A stretch of DNA of 64,000 bases from Tenacibaculum dicentrarchi (GCF_900239345.1 NZ_OESZ01000002.1:31897-95896); one strand, 5' to 3'; positions 8,606 through 17,296 are shown, counted from the stretch's first letter. Notes: generated from the letters alone by a model not told the origin. Made by a program: numbers and translations.

Positions 8606-9096
8606 CGTTTAGCTAATTCTATAACTTCCATATTTTTTATTTCTCCTTTATCTAACTCAAACCTTAACATAGTTCTTATTTTATGAAAACCATGCTTTCC
8701 TGCTGCTCCTGAGTTTAAATGTAATAAATTAAATTTTTTATCGTATTGTACTTTTAAAATATGTGAATGACCACTAATAAATATTTTTGGCGTTTTTTTT
8801 TGTAACTCCTCCCTCACTCTAGGTTTATAAGCATTCGGATAACCGCCTATATGCGTAATCCAAACTGAAACACCTTCTATAGTAAATTTGTTGTCTAACG
8901 GAAATTCTGCTCTGGCATTATTATCATCAATATTACCGTAAACGGCTCGTAAAGGTTTGATTTTTTTTATGGTATCGGTAACTTTTAAATTGCCAATATC
9001 ACCTGCGTGCCAAACCTCATCGGCTTGTTTTACAAATTTTAATATTTGGTCATCGATGTAACTATGCGTATCAGAAAGTAGTAGTATTTTTTTCAT
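8602..9096 (-). CDS. YfcE/MJ0936-family metallophosphoesterase
   Basis: This small calcineurin-like phosphodiesterase has the metal-binding motifs in order: SDTHSYID at the N-terminus, WHAGDIGN, VYGNIDDNNAR, WITHIGGYP and ISGHSHI. About 164 aa from the ATG at 9096 is the normal size for YfcE-type enzymes, which hydrolyse phosphodiesters in vitro and whose cellular substrate is usually unknown. I prefer 9096 to the upstream ATG at 9114, because the protein then starts MKKILLLSDTH, as in relatives. It converges on and overlaps the histidine kinase gene by 4 bp. Confidence 0.9.
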   Translation of the reverse strand: MKKILLLSDTHSYIDDQILKFVKQADEVWHAGDIGNLKVTDTIKKIKPLRAVYGNIDDNNARAEFPLDNKFTIEGVSVWITHIGGYPNAYKPRVREELQKKTPKIFISGHSHILKVQYDKKFNLLHLNSGAAGKHGFHKIRTMLRFELDKGEIKNMEVIELAKR

Positions 9097-9160
9097 TATA
9101 ACAAAACTAATCAATGTGAAGTAAATTTTAGTTTCTTTTTGAATTTATAAAAAGTAGCAC

Positions 9161-9256
9161 AAATGCCTAGCCCCGATTGAAGCATTTGTTTGAGCTCCTT
9201 TTTTTGATTTTTCTTCAAAAAAAGAGCGAGTGCGAAAAGCGGGAAATTGCTTCAAA
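9161..9256 (+). repeat. Interspersed hairpin repeat, copy 2
   Basis: This copy of about 95 bp starts AATGCCTAGCCCCGATTGAAG. It continues with TTTGTTTGAGCTCC, a T-rich arm, a loop and an A-rich arm, then GAGCGAGTGCG, and ends GCGGGAAATTGCTTCAA. The inner arms (GCTCCTTTTTTTGA and TCAAAAAAAGAGC) and the outer TTGAAGCA/TGCTTCAA can pair. It matches 17091-17182 (opposite orientation) and 19626-19716 closely. Confidence 0.8.
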
Positions 9257-9357
9257 AAATAATTATCTAAAATAAAAATTCTGTAGATATTTATTCGAAT
9301 AGCCACAACAAATCAAGCTATTATTTCATAATTTAGCCACTTAAATTTTGTAGTTTT

Positions 9358-10092
9358 TTGAGATATTTTATTGAATTAGCGTATAAAGGAAAAAATTATC
9401 ATGGTTGGCAAATACAACCTGATGCAGTTTCGGTACAAGAAAAAATAAACAAGGCTATTAGCACTGTTTTAAGAGAAAACATAAGTATTACAGGCGCAGG
9501 AAGAACAGATGCTGGCGTACACGCATCGCAAATGTTTGCGCATTTTGATACCGATGTGGTTTTAACCAATAAATTTGCCTTCCGATTAAATGCACTTTTA
9601 CCTGATGATATTGTAATTTTTAACTGTAAATTAGTACACAATGATGCACATACTCGTTTTGATGCAAGTAGCAGAAGTTATGAATATAAAATTTGGCTTG
9701 GTAGAAATCCGTTTTCATTAGATACCTCTTGGCAATTATATAATCAGAAATTAGATATTGAGTTGATGAACCAAGCCGCCGAAATTTTATATGAACATGA
9801 AGATTTTGAGTGTTTTTCGAAGGTAAAATCTGATGTGCATACCTTTAATTGTGATGTTACCAATGCCGTATGGGAGTTAAATGGCAATGAATTGACATTT
9901 CATATTAGCGCAAATCGATTTTTAAGAAATATGGTTCGTGCCATCGTTGGTACTTTAATCGATATTGGAACAGGCAAAACAACAATTGATGATTTTAATA
10001 AAATTATCGCTAGTAAAAACAGAAGCAACGCAGGAACATCAGTTCCAGCAAAAGGATTATTTTTAACTAAAGTAGTATATCCCTATATATAG
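9358..10092 (+). CDS. truA: tRNA pseudouridine(38-40) synthase
   Basis: TruA isomerises uridines in the anticodon stem-loop of tRNAs. The 244-aa protein has normal length, starting at a TTG with MRYFIELAYKGKNYHGWQ. The catalytic Asp is D51 in GAGRTDAGVHA, and the C-terminal FLRNMVRAIVGTL motif is present. Sequence resembling TAnnTTTG runs right up to the start codon, so the mRNA leader may be very short. The downstream ABC gene begins at the last base of this stop codon, so the two are probably translationally coupled. Confidence 0.96.
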   Translation: MRYFIELAYKGKNYHGWQIQPDAVSVQEKINKAISTVLRENISITGAGRTDAGVHASQMFAHFDTDVVLTNKFAFRLNALLPDDIVIFNCKLVHNDAHTRFDASSRSYEYKIWLGRNPFSLDTSWQLYNQKLDIELMNQAAEILYEHEDFECFSKVKSDVHTFNCDVTNAVWELNGNELTFHISANRFLRNMVRAIVGTLIDIGTGKTTIDDFNKIIASKNRSNAGTSVPAKGLFLTKVVYPYI

Positions 10093-11858
10093 TGAGTAAA
10101 AAAACAGGAAAAGCGTTCGATATGAAAATTTTTGTAAGACTTATGAGTTTTGCAAAACACTACCGTACACGATTTATTATAGCAGCAACCTCTACCATAC
10201 TTTTAGCAATATTTGCAGTGTTGAATCCTGTTATTTTAATGATGGCTATCGATGATTTTACAACTCATAAAGATTTAACTCGATTATTGTACTACACAAT
10301 AGCCATGTTAATTACTTTATTAGTACAAGTTTTATTTCAGTTTAGCTTTATTTATTACGCAAACTGGGTAGGACAACATATTATTCGAGATATCCGAAAG
10401 AAAACATTTCGGAAAATTTTATCTTTTAAAATGAGTTATTTTGATAATTCATCGGTAGGAAAATTGGTTACTCGTGTTGTTTCTGATATTGAAACAATTG
10501 CAAATTTCTTTTCGCAAGGAGTTTTTATGATTATTAGTGATATTTTAAAAATGATTGTTGTTATTATAGTAATGCTATACACTAACTGGAAATTAGCACT
10601 TATTGCACTAGTAACCTTACCTATTTTAATTTATGCTACAAAAATATTTCAAATAGCGATTAAATCAACTTTTCAGGATGTACGAAATCAAGTAGCAAAC
10701 CTCAACGGATTTGTTCAAGAAAGAGTTACAGGAATGAAAATTGTACAGCTTTTTAATCGTGAGAAAATAGAATATCAAAACTTTGTTAGCATTAATGATA
10801 AACATAAAAAAGCCTACATAAAAACGGTTTGGTACTACTCTATCTTTTTTCCAATTGCCGAAATTTTATCATCAATAGCTATTGGTTTAATCGTTTGGTA
10901 CGGCGGATTGCAAGTTATTGCAGATAACGCAGTATCGGTTGCTGCCATTATTGGTTTTATAAAAATGGCACAAATGTTATTCAGACCGCTACGTCAAATT
11001 GCCGATAAATTTAATCAACTACAAATGGGAATTGTAGCTGGTGAACGTGTTTTTGATATTATTGACACCGAAAGTTCAATAACCAAAAGCGGAACAATTA
11101 CTACAAATAATTTAGAAGGAACTATCTCTTTTAAAGATGTACATTTTAGTTATATTAAAGGAGAAGAAATTTTAAAAGGCATTTCTTTTGATGTTAAAAA
11201 AGGAGAAACAATTGCCATTGTTGGAGCTACAGGTGCAGGAAAATCAACTATTATCAATTTAATCAATCGTTTTTATGAAATAGATAGCGGTACTATTTGC
11301 TTAGACAATATATCTGTTAATGATTACGAAATAGATGCTTTGCGTGAAAAAATTGCCGTTGTTTTACAAGATGTATTTTTATTTTCTGATACTATTTTTA
11401 ATAATATCTCTTTAAAAAATGAACATATTACTTTAGATGAAGTAAAAGAAGCTGCTAAACAAATTGGTATTCATGATTTTATTATGAGCTTGCCTAATAA
11501 TTATTCGTATAATGTTAAAGAACGTGGAGGAATGCTATCTTCAGGACAGCGACAATTAATAGCCTTTTTACGTGCTTATGTTAGCAAACCAAGTATTTTA
11601 ATTTTAGATGAAGCTACCTCATCGGTTGATACTCATTCCGAAAAAATGATTCAATATGCCACTGATAAAATCACCAAAAACCGAACATCAATAGTAATTG
11701 CCCACAGATTAGCAACTATAAAAAAAGCAGATACCATTATTGTAATGGATAAAGGTAATATTGTTGAAAAAGGTAGTCATACCGAGTTACTAAACAAAGA
11801 AAGTGGCTACTACAAAAATTTATATAAAAAACAATTTAAAACTGAAATTAATTCGTAA
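10092..11858 (+). CDS. ABC exporter (fused permease/ATPase, MsbA-like)
   Basis: This 588-aa ABC half-transporter starts at a GTG overlapping the truA stop codon. The first 320 residues form a six-helix membrane domain. The ATPase domain has Walker A GATGAGKST near residue 378, a signature of LSSGQ near 482 (in place of LSGGQ), Walker B ILILDEAT near 501 and the switch histidine in IVIAHRLAT. It should work as a homodimer or with another half-transporter, exporting a lipid or hydrophobic molecule. Similarity to MsbA/LmrA does not fix the substrate. The truA linkage gives no functional clue. Confidence 0.93.
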   Translation: MSKKTGKAFDMKIFVRLMSFAKHYRTRFIIAATSTILLAIFAVLNPVILMMAIDDFTTHKDLTRLLYYTIAMLITLLVQVLFQFSFIYYANWVGQHIIRDIRKKTFRKILSFKMSYFDNSSVGKLVTRVVSDIETIANFFSQGVFMIISDILKMIVVIIVMLYTNWKLALIALVTLPILIYATKIFQIAIKSTFQDVRNQVANLNGFVQERVTGMKIVQLFNREKIEYQNFVSINDKHKKAYIKTVWYYSIFFPIAEILSSIAIGLIVWYGGLQVIADNAVSVAAIIGFIKMAQMLFRPLRQIADKFNQLQMGIVAGERVFDIIDTESSITKSGTITTNNLEGTISFKDVHFSYIKGEEILKGISFDVKKGETIAIVGATGAGKSTIINLINRFYEIDSGTICLDNISVNDYEIDALREKIAVVLQDVFLFSDTIFNNISLKNEHITLDEVKEAAKQIGIHDFIMSLPNNYSYNVKERGGMLSSGQRQLIAFLRAYVSKPSILILDEATSSVDTHSEKMIQYATDKITKNRTSIVIAHRLATIKKADTIIVMDKGNIVEKGSHTELLNKESGYYKNLYKKQFKTEINS

Positions 11859-11862
11859 TTAG

Positions 11863-11893
11863 TTTGTTTACAAATCGCAATACAATACATTTG
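11863..11893 (+). promoter_or_regulatory. Promoter of the repeat lipoprotein
   Basis: TTTG (11863-11866), a 19-bp gap and TACATTTG (11886-11893) match the Bacteroidota promoter consensus closely. It gives a leader of about 30 bases before the ATG at 11928. Confidence 0.8.
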
Positions 11894-11927
11894 CCCTATC
11901 AATCTATAAACTAAAAATCATAAAACG

Positions 11928-12449
11928 ATGAAAAAAGTAATTTTAACTATCTGTGTTGCTGCTTCTTTATTAGCAACTTCTTGTAAAAAAGCTGCTGATG
12001 CTAAGGATGCAACTGTTGAAGCTGCAACAAAAGCTGCTGATGCTACTACTGATGCTGCAACAAAAGCTGTTGACGCTACTACTGACGCTGCAACAAAAGC
12101 TGTTGATGCTACTACTGACGCTGCAACAAAAGCTGTTGACGCTACTACTGACGCTGCAACAAAAGCTGTTAATGCTGCTACTGAAGCTGTAACATCTAAA
12201 CTTGCTGGAGTTTCAATTCCTGCATTTAAAGACCCTAAAGTTGCTGAACATTTAAACAACTACGCTTCTTACGCAAACGATTATATTGCTGCTAAAGGTG
12301 ATGTTTTAAAGAATGCTTCTTTAGCTAAGAAAGGTGTTGAATTAGCTGCTAAAGGAAAAGAAATTGTTGCTTCTTTAGATGCTGAAGGTGTTAAAAAATA
12401 TAACGGTGTTATGAACGCTATTATGGCTAAAATGGCTCCTGCTAAATAA
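11928..12449 (+). CDS. Small lipoprotein with 11-residue alanine-rich repeats
   Basis: I cannot name this 173-aa protein. It has a lipoprotein signal (LLATSC, Cys at residue 20). Residues 25-90 consist of 11-residue repeats of the type AVDATTDAATK. A distinct C-terminal segment follows (about 95-173: FKDPKVAEHLNNYASYANDY...). Eleven-residue Ala/Thr/Lys/Asp repeats form amphipathic or right-handed coiled helices, as in LEA-type and apolipoprotein-like proteins, so an envelope spacer or surface-binding role is possible, which is inference. A strong promoter and terminator make it a single-gene unit, and the rich promoter suggests an abundant protein. Confidence 0.85.
   Translation: MKKVILTICVAASLLATSCKKAADAKDATVEAATKAADATTDAATKAVDATTDAATKAVDATTDAATKAVDATTDAATKAVNAATEAVTSKLAGVSIPAFKDPKVAEHLNNYASYANDYIAAKGDVLKNASLAKKGVELAAKGKEIVASLDAEGVKKYNGVMNAIMAKMAPAK
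12000..12197 (+). repeat. 33-bp tandem repeat in a lipoprotein gene
   Basis: Six 33-bp units are in register with the reading frame. Units 12033-12065, 12066-12098, 12099-12131 and 12132-12164 are nearly identical, differing mainly in third-position C/T (GAC/GAT). The first (12000-12032) and last (12165-12197) are degenerate. Length change by whole units would keep the frame. Confidence 0.9.
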
Positions 12450-12470
12450 TTTTAGATTTCCATACAAATT

Positions 12471-12498
12471 AAAAGCTCGTAATTTACGAGCTTTTTTT
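12471..12498 (+). terminator. Bidirectional terminator between the repeat lipoprotein and cdaA
   Basis: AAAAGCTCGTAA and TTACGAGCTTTTTTT form a perfect stem with A and T tails, placed between convergent genes. The final bases overlap the cdaA stop region. Confidence 0.85.
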
Positions 12499-13279
12499 AT
12501 GTAGTTAAATCATTTTGAAGCTTTATTAGTAAATTTTCTAATGTTTTATACAATACAAATTCACCATTATTTATATACGATATTTCACCAGTTTCTTCCG
12601 ATACTAACAAACAAATAGCATCTGTTTTTTCGGTTACACCAATTGCCGCTCTATGACGTAAACCAAAACGAGCAGATAATTTAGTACTATTAGAAATAGG
12701 TAAAATTACACGTGTTGCTACAATAAAATTATCTCTAATAACTGTAGCTCCATCATGTAGTGGACTGTTTTTATAAAAAATACTTTCTAAAATAGCTTCA
12801 TTTACCAAAGCATTCATTTGATCACCTGTATTTATTAAAAAATCAAGATTATTTGTTTTTTCGATAACAATTAAAGCACCTGTTTTAGTTTTTGCCATAC
12901 TAATGCATGCATTTAAAATTGTTTTAATATCTGTTTCTGAATTAATTTCTGCCTTTAAAAAGGTCAATTGATTTAAAAAACCTCTTTTAGTAGAAAAATT
13001 AGTCGTTCCTATCATCAATAAAAATTTTCTAATCTCTTGCTGAAAAACAATAATTAAAGCAATGACTCCTCCCGATAATAAATATCCTAAAATACCACTC
13101 AACATTTCCATGTGAAGCGCTTGTGTTATTTGCCAAATTACAAAAATTAAAGTAATACCTATAACTATATTTACAGCAACTGTTCCTTTTAGTAACTTGT
13201 AAATATAATACAATAATATCGCTACTAAAATAATATCCAGCAAGTCAAGAAATGAAAAATCAATAAAATCTAAATTCAT
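12497..13279 (-). CDS. cdaA: Diadenylate cyclase CdaA
   Basis: The enzyme makes cyclic di-AMP from two ATP. The 260-aa protein has three N-terminal membrane helices (about residues 10-80) and a DisA_N catalytic domain with the two signature motifs, DGATVI and RHRAA. CdaA-type cyclases are membrane-bound and usually control potassium and osmotic balance. In this family the cdaA gene follows folP, as seen here with a 47-bp gap, so the two are probably co-transcribed. No CdaR-like partner gene is nearby. Confidence 0.95.
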   Translation of the reverse strand: MNLDFIDFSFLDLLDIILVAILLYYIYKLLKGTVAVNIVIGITLIFVIWQITQALHMEMLSGILGYLLSGGVIALIIVFQQEIRKFLLMIGTTNFSTKRGFLNQLTFLKAEINSETDIKTILNACISMAKTKTGALIVIEKTNNLDFLINTGDQMNALVNEAILESIFYKNSPLHDGATVIRDNFIVATRVILPISNSTKLSARFGLRHRAAIGVTEKTDAICLLVSEETGEISYINNGEFVLYKTLENLLIKLQNDLTT

Positions 13280-13326
13280 TAATTATAGTGTTTTTTTAGT
13301 AAATGTACTCCTTTTAAAACACGTAA

Positions 13327-14184
13327 CTACTCCACTTGCTTTACAATTTTTACTGCTTCTACTGCTTGTTTTACATCATGAACTCTTAAAATATTAGTTC
13401 CGTTTAACAAAGCGATGGTATTGGCTACCGTTGTTGCATTTAAAGCATCGGCAGGTAAAATATCTAATAATTTATACAACATTGATTTTCTAGAAACACC
13501 TGTTAAAATAGGCACTTCTAAACTTTCAAATAGCGATAATTTTTGTAATAATTCGTAATTATGTGTGGTTGTTTTTCCAAAACCAAAGCCAACATCAATT
13601 ATAACATCGTTTACTTTTAAAGCACGAAGTTTAGCTAATTGTGTTGCAAAAAATAAGATTACTTCTTTTACAATATCAGTATAAACAGGGTTTAATTGCA
13701 TGTTTTGAGGCGTTCCTTGCATGTGCATCATAATATAAGGAACTTGTAATTTTGCCACAGTTTCAAACATTTTAGCATCTAAAACACCGCCAGAAATATC
13801 ATTTATAAGTGCCGCCCCTGCTTGCACGGACTGCTTTGCAACCTCACTTCTAAAGGTATCTACAGAAATAATTATTTCAGGAAAAGTACGCACTAATAAT
13901 TTTATTACAGGAATAATTCGAGCTAATTCTTCTAGTTCAGATACCTCCTTTGCCCCTGGCTTTGATGAATACGCTCCAACATCAATAAAAGTAGCTCCAT
14001 CAGCTAGCATTTTAGCTGTTTGACTCAAAATAGCTTGTTCATCCTTGTATTTTCCTCCATCAAAAAAAGAATCGGGAGTTACATTTAAAATCCCCATTAC
14101 TTTAGGGGTTGTAAAGTCTATTAAATTTCCTTTGCAATTAATTGTCATCATCATTAATTCTAAATCTTCGTTATAAAAATCCAA
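13327..14184 (-). CDS. folP: Dihydropteroate synthase
   Basis: This enzyme joins p-aminobenzoate to the pterin diphosphate in folate synthesis. The family motifs are clear: MGILNVTPDSFFDGG near the N-terminus, ISVDTFR, LINDISGG, VGFGFGKTTTHN and GVSRKSM, which form the TIM-barrel active site. The frame gives 285 aa, but the first 12 residues (MDFYNEDLELMM) are unlike relatives. The ATG at 14148 (MTINCKGNLIDF) is a likely true start. A -7 box (14204-14211) fits either choice. It heads an operon with cdaA. Confidence 0.95.
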   Translation of the reverse strand: MDFYNEDLELMMMTINCKGNLIDFTTPKVMGILNVTPDSFFDGGKYKDEQAILSQTAKMLADGATFIDVGAYSSKPGAKEVSELEELARIIPVIKLLVRTFPEIIISVDTFRSEVAKQSVQAGAALINDISGGVLDAKMFETVAKLQVPYIMMHMQGTPQNMQLNPVYTDIVKEVILFFATQLAKLRALKVNDVIIDVGFGFGKTTTHNYELLQKLSLFESLEVPILTGVSRKSMLYKLLDILPADALNATTVANTIALLNGTNILRVHDVKQAVEAVKIVKQVE

Positions 14185-14203
14185 CTTTTAAAGTTAAAAT
14201 TTT

Positions 14204-14211
14204 CAAAAGTA
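14204..14211 (-). promoter_or_regulatory. Putative -7 box for folP-cdaA
   Basis: TACTTTTG on the reverse strand matches TAnnTTTG and lies 20 bp upstream of the longest folP start. A similar TACTTTTG on the forward strand at 14239-14246 may serve the divergent DUF1599 gene. Confidence 0.45.
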
Positions 14212-14270
14212 AAAATAAGAAAAGCTTGTAATATTTATTACTTTTGAAGTATTACTTTTAAATAAAAAAG

Positions 14271-14816
14271 ATGCAGCACACCTCTGAACAATATGACGTA
14301 GTAGTAGATCAATGTAGAAGTTTGTTTATCAAAAAGATGAGCGATTATGGAAGCGCTTGGCGAATTTTAAGACTTCCTTCATTAACCGATCAAATTTTTA
14401 TCAAAGCACAACGTATTCGTCAATTACAAGAAAATACCCAGCGAAAAATTGATGAAGGTGAAAAACCAGAATTTATAGGTATTATTAATTATTCAATAAT
14501 GGCACTTATTCAATTAGAATTAGGTGTTGTTCAGCAGCCCGATTTAAACACCAATCAGGCAACTATTTTATATGATAAACACATCAAAATCACCAAAGAA
14601 TTAATGGAAAATAAAAACCATGATTACGGTGAAGCTTGGCGAGAAATGCGAATTTCATCATTAACAGATTTGATTCTTCAAAAACTACTTCGTGTAAAAC
14701 AAATTGAAGACAACAAAGGAAAAACCTTAGTTTCTGAAGGAATTGACGCAAATTACCAAGACATGATTAATTATGCTATTTTTGCATTGATTCATCATTC
14801 AGAGTCAAACAGTTAA
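14271..14816 (+). CDS. DUF1599 protein with two internal repeats
   Basis: This 181-aa protein consists of two copies of one helical domain. The first contains DYGSAWRILRLPSLTDQIF and KAQRIRQLQE, the second DYGEAWREMRISSLTDLIL and KLLRVKQIED. Each ends with an (I/M)INYxI(M/F)ALI helix. This matches the DUF1599 family, which is common in Bacteroidota. The function is not established. The conserved DYG(S/E)AWR suggests a shared binding site in each half. It has no signal peptide. The DoxX-like gene follows by 16 bp on the same strand. Confidence 0.88.
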   Translation: MQHTSEQYDVVVDQCRSLFIKKMSDYGSAWRILRLPSLTDQIFIKAQRIRQLQENTQRKIDEGEKPEFIGIINYSIMALIQLELGVVQQPDLNTNQATILYDKHIKITKELMENKNHDYGEAWREMRISSLTDLILQKLLRVKQIEDNKGKTLVSEGIDANYQDMINYAIFALIHHSESNS

Positions 14817-14832
14817 ACTTAAACCTTAAAAA

Positions 14833-15810
14833 ATGATATTAAAACTTTTAACACATGTTTCAAGAATATTAATCGGGCTTTTATTCATCTATTCCGGATT
14901 CGTAAAATTAGTAGACCCTATTGGTTCTCAATATAAATTTCAAGAATATTTTAGCCAAGACGTCTTAAATTTAGAATTTTTAATTCCCTACACCCTACCT
15001 TTTTCAATTTTATTAATTGTTGTTGAATTGGTTTTAGGTGTTATGTTATTGGTGGGCTACAAACCTAAATTTACCGTTTGGAGTATTTTTAGTTTAAACC
15101 TAGTATTCTTATTTTTAACCTGGTATTCATACGTGTACAACAAGGTAACCGATTGCGGTTGTTTTGGAGATGCCTTAAAATTAACACCCAAAGAAACCTT
15201 CTATAAAAACGTGGTTTTTATGGTTTTTATTATCATTTTAATTATTGGTTTAAAATATATAAAACCGCTTATTTCAATCAAAGTAAGCGCTTTATTTACT
15301 GCTATAGCCCTGTTCTTTTCATTAGGAATTACCTATCATGTATTGCATCATTTACCTATTATTGATTTCAGGGCCTACGCTATAGGAAAAGATATTGCCA
15401 AAGGAATGGAATACCAAGAAGGTAGCGATGATGTGCCGCCAATTCATGATTTTATGATTGAAACCGATGATGGTGATTTATTAGAAAGTATGTTAAAAAA
15501 AGACAAAGCAATGCTTGTTTTAATGTATAATTTTGATAAAACTGAAAAACAAGGAATTGCAGCCGTATCAAAAGCTGCTGCAAAAGCAAAGGCAAATGGT
15601 TATGAAATTTATGTATTAACAGCGTCGTATATTGAAGATTTAGCTGCTACTCAAAAAGAATTTAACCTGCCATATACCTTCGGTTTTTGTGATGAAACTG
15701 CTTTAAAAACAGTCATCAGAGCCAACCCAGGAATTGTTACCGTTGAAAAAGGTATTATCGCAGGGAAATGGAATTGGACAGATGCTCAAGATGTTACTTT
15801 AAAAGAATAA
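14833..15810 (+). CDS. DoxX/MauE-like membrane protein with thioredoxin-like C-terminus
   Basis: This 325-aa protein resembles the BT_3928-type DoxX family. The N-terminal half has four membrane helices (about residues 5-150), and the DCGCFGD motif with three nearby Cys/Gly lies after helix three, as in MauE-like proteins. A fifth hydrophobic stretch covers about 152-175. The C-terminal part (about 200-325) looks like a thioredoxin fold but lacks a CxxC pair, so it probably does not exchange disulfides by itself. A role in quinone- or thiol-linked redox steps at the membrane is suggested by the family but unproven. Confidence 0.83.
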   Translation: MILKLLTHVSRILIGLLFIYSGFVKLVDPIGSQYKFQEYFSQDVLNLEFLIPYTLPFSILLIVVELVLGVMLLVGYKPKFTVWSIFSLNLVFLFLTWYSYVYNKVTDCGCFGDALKLTPKETFYKNVVFMVFIIILIIGLKYIKPLISIKVSALFTAIALFFSLGITYHVLHHLPIIDFRAYAIGKDIAKGMEYQEGSDDVPPIHDFMIETDDGDLLESMLKKDKAMLVLMYNFDKTEKQGIAAVSKAAAKAKANGYEIYVLTASYIEDLAATQKEFNLPYTFGFCDETALKTVIRANPGIVTVEKGIIAGKWNWTDAQDVTLKE

Positions 15811-15849
15811 TATTTTATCACCATATTTTAAAACTATTTTTATAATATA

Positions 15850-15875
15850 AAACCTCGCTAAAATAGCGAGGTTTT
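15850..15875 (+). terminator. Terminator after the DoxX-like gene
   Basis: AAAACCTCGCTA and TAGCGAGGTTTT form a perfect stem with a short AAA loop followed by T-rich sequence. Confidence 0.85.
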
Positions 15876-15892
15876 CTTATTTTAGCAGTACT

Positions 15893-16264
15893 ATGAAACA
15901 ATTACTACTCGTTTTTATGGGCGGTGGCCTTGGAAGTGTTTTACGATTTTTAATCGGAAAATTTTTAAATAACCCCCAAACAGGAATTCCGTACGGCACC
16001 TTTACAGCAAATATTTTAGGAAGTTTACTGATTGGTTTTATTTTAGGATTCGCCGCTAAAAATAACGCATTAACCCAAAATCACACCTTATTATTAGCCA
16101 CAGGTTTTTGTGGTGGTTTTACCACATTTTCGAGCTTTGCTTATGAAAATCATGTCTTTTTAAAAGCAGGCGATTTTACAACCTTTGCCTTTTATACCAT
16201 TGCCAGTTTTATCCTGGGTTTTTTAGCCGTTTTCGCAGGAATATTTTTAACTAAATTCATTTAA
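15893..16264 (+). CDS. crcB: Fluoride channel CrcB/Fluc
   Basis: Fluc proteins are dimeric channels that release fluoride from the cytoplasm. This 123-aa protein has four membrane helices and the family motifs GGGLGSVLRF, GTFTANILGSLLIG and GFCGGFTTFSSFAYE. The last contains the central sodium-site glycine/threonine stretch and the pore phenylalanines. Single-gene homodimer type. The preceding intergenic space is short and I see no fluoride riboswitch. The crotonase gene follows by 25 bp. Confidence 0.95.
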   Translation: MKQLLLVFMGGGLGSVLRFLIGKFLNNPQTGIPYGTFTANILGSLLIGFILGFAAKNNALTQNHTLLLATGFCGGFTTFSSFAYENHVFLKAGDFTTFAFYTIASFILGFLAVFAGIFLTKFI

Positions 16265-16289
16265 TTTTCACTAAAAAATATATTTTATT

Positions 16290-16994
16290 ATGAGCGCATT
16301 AATCGACTATACATCCGAAGAAAATTACGTAATTATTACCCTTAATAATGGTAAAGTAAATGCCATATCGCACGAAGTAATCGATTCATTAAACCAATTG
16401 CTAGATAAAGCCGAAGCCCAAAAAAAAGTAGTTATTTTAACAGGGCAACCAGGTATTTTTTCGGCAGGATACGATTTAAAAGGCATGACTACCTCGCCCG
16501 AATCAGCTTTAAAACTGGTTACAAAAGGCTCAAAATTATCACATAGAATGCTATCGTTTCCTACGCCAATTATTACCGCCTGTACAGGTCATGCTATTGC
16601 AAAAGGCGCATTTTTACTACTTTCTGCCGATTACCGATTAGGCGCTGAAGGAAATTTTAAAATAGGATTTAACGAAGTATTAATAGGCATGACTATGCAC
16701 AATGCAGGGGTTCAAATTGCCAAAGGTCGCTTAACGCCTAATTATGTAAATCGCAGTGTAAATAATGCTGAAATGTACAGTCCCAAAGATGCTGTTACCG
16801 CAGGTTTTTTAGACAAAATAGTTCCTGAAATTCAGGTATTGCCAACAGCTATTAAAATTGCAGAAATGTTTGCTAAATTAAACCTAAAAGCACATCATCA
16901 AACCAAATTAAAGGTTAGAAAAACAGCTTTAAGGTCTTTAAAAAAAGCGATTAAAAAAGATGCAGAAAATGGTTTAAATCCACCATCAAAATAA
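16290..16994 (+). CDS. Enoyl-CoA hydratase/isomerase family (crotonase) protein
   Basis: This 234-aa crotonase-fold protein shows the oxyanion-hole segments SAGYDLKGM and GHAIAKGAFLLLSADYRLGAEG, and the acyl-CoA-binding pattern around FNEVLIGM. It is shorter than typical FadB-like hydratases (about 260 aa). The position of the catalytic glutamates cannot be assigned with confidence, so the exact reaction (hydratase, isomerase or hydrolase) is open. It is cytoplasmic, downstream of crcB, and has its own terminator. There are no fatty-acid oxidation partners beside it, although an oleate hydratase lies in the opposite strand beyond 17.4 kb. Confidence 0.88.
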   Translation: MSALIDYTSEENYVIITLNNGKVNAISHEVIDSLNQLLDKAEAQKKVVILTGQPGIFSAGYDLKGMTTSPESALKLVTKGSKLSHRMLSFPTPIITACTGHAIAKGAFLLLSADYRLGAEGNFKIGFNEVLIGMTMHNAGVQIAKGRLTPNYVNRSVNNAEMYSPKDAVTAGFLDKIVPEIQVLPTAIKIAEMFAKLNLKAHHQTKLKVRKTALRSLKKAIKKDAENGLNPPSK

Positions 16995-17017
16995 AAAATA
17001 CGTTTTAATAATTTTTA

Positions 17018-17055
17018 AAAACCCATCGCAATTTCAAAAATGTGATGGGTTTTTA
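17018..17055 (+). terminator. Terminator of the crotonase gene
   Basis: AAAACCCATCGCA and TGTGATGGGTTTTT form a stem (one wobble) around a 9-base loop, with a T run. It is about 24 bp after the stop codon. Confidence 0.85.
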
Positions 17056-17090
17056 GTTTAAAAGTAATCTTATAAAAAAATAAAAATTAT

Positions 17091-17182
17091 TTGAAGCAAT
17101 TTCCCGCTTTCCGCACTCGCTTTTTTTTGAAGAAAAATCAAAAAAAGAGCTCAAACAAAGCTTCAATCGGGGCTAGGCATTT
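17091..17182 (-). repeat. Interspersed hairpin repeat, copy 3 (reverse orientation)
   Basis: This is the inverted copy of the element at 9161-9256. It begins TTGAAGCAATTTCCCGCTTT and ends CTTCAATCGGGGCTAGGCAT. The A/T-rich inner arms and the outer GAAGC/GCTTC arms are kept. It lies between the crotonase terminator and the oleate hydratase 3' end. Confidence 0.8.
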
Positions 17183-17225
17183 AGTCCATCAAACTTTATT
17201 TTTCAACTAAAATTGAATAAACCTG

Positions 17226-17296
17226 TTCAAATTCTCGATACTATTTTAATTCCTTTTAGTCATTAAAATCACTCGAATTGACAAGAATCATCAAAA
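17226..17296 (+). repeat. 71-bp direct repeat, copy A
   Basis: The unit starts TTCAAATTCTCGATACTATT and ends GACAAGAATCATCAAAA. A second copy begins at 17371, 145 bp further on, with only about two base changes. Directly after copy A, CTGTCAGTTCGAGTG (17301-17315) is nearly the reverse complement of the unit's CACTCGAATTGACAA and is followed by seven T residues, so copy A is also part of a terminator-like hairpin. Confidence 0.8.

Noticed and set aside
11918..12259. Open frames on the other strand and in other frames over the lipoprotein repeats (for example 11998-12192 forward and 11918-12259 reverse)
   Set aside because: They arise from the 33-bp repeat, which keeps all frames open. They have Leu/Gln- or Ala/Val-only composition and no start context.
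15811..15892. Possible fluoride riboswitch before crcB
   Set aside because: The space is only 82 bp and is filled by a terminator hairpin. The conserved fluoride-switch core is not present.
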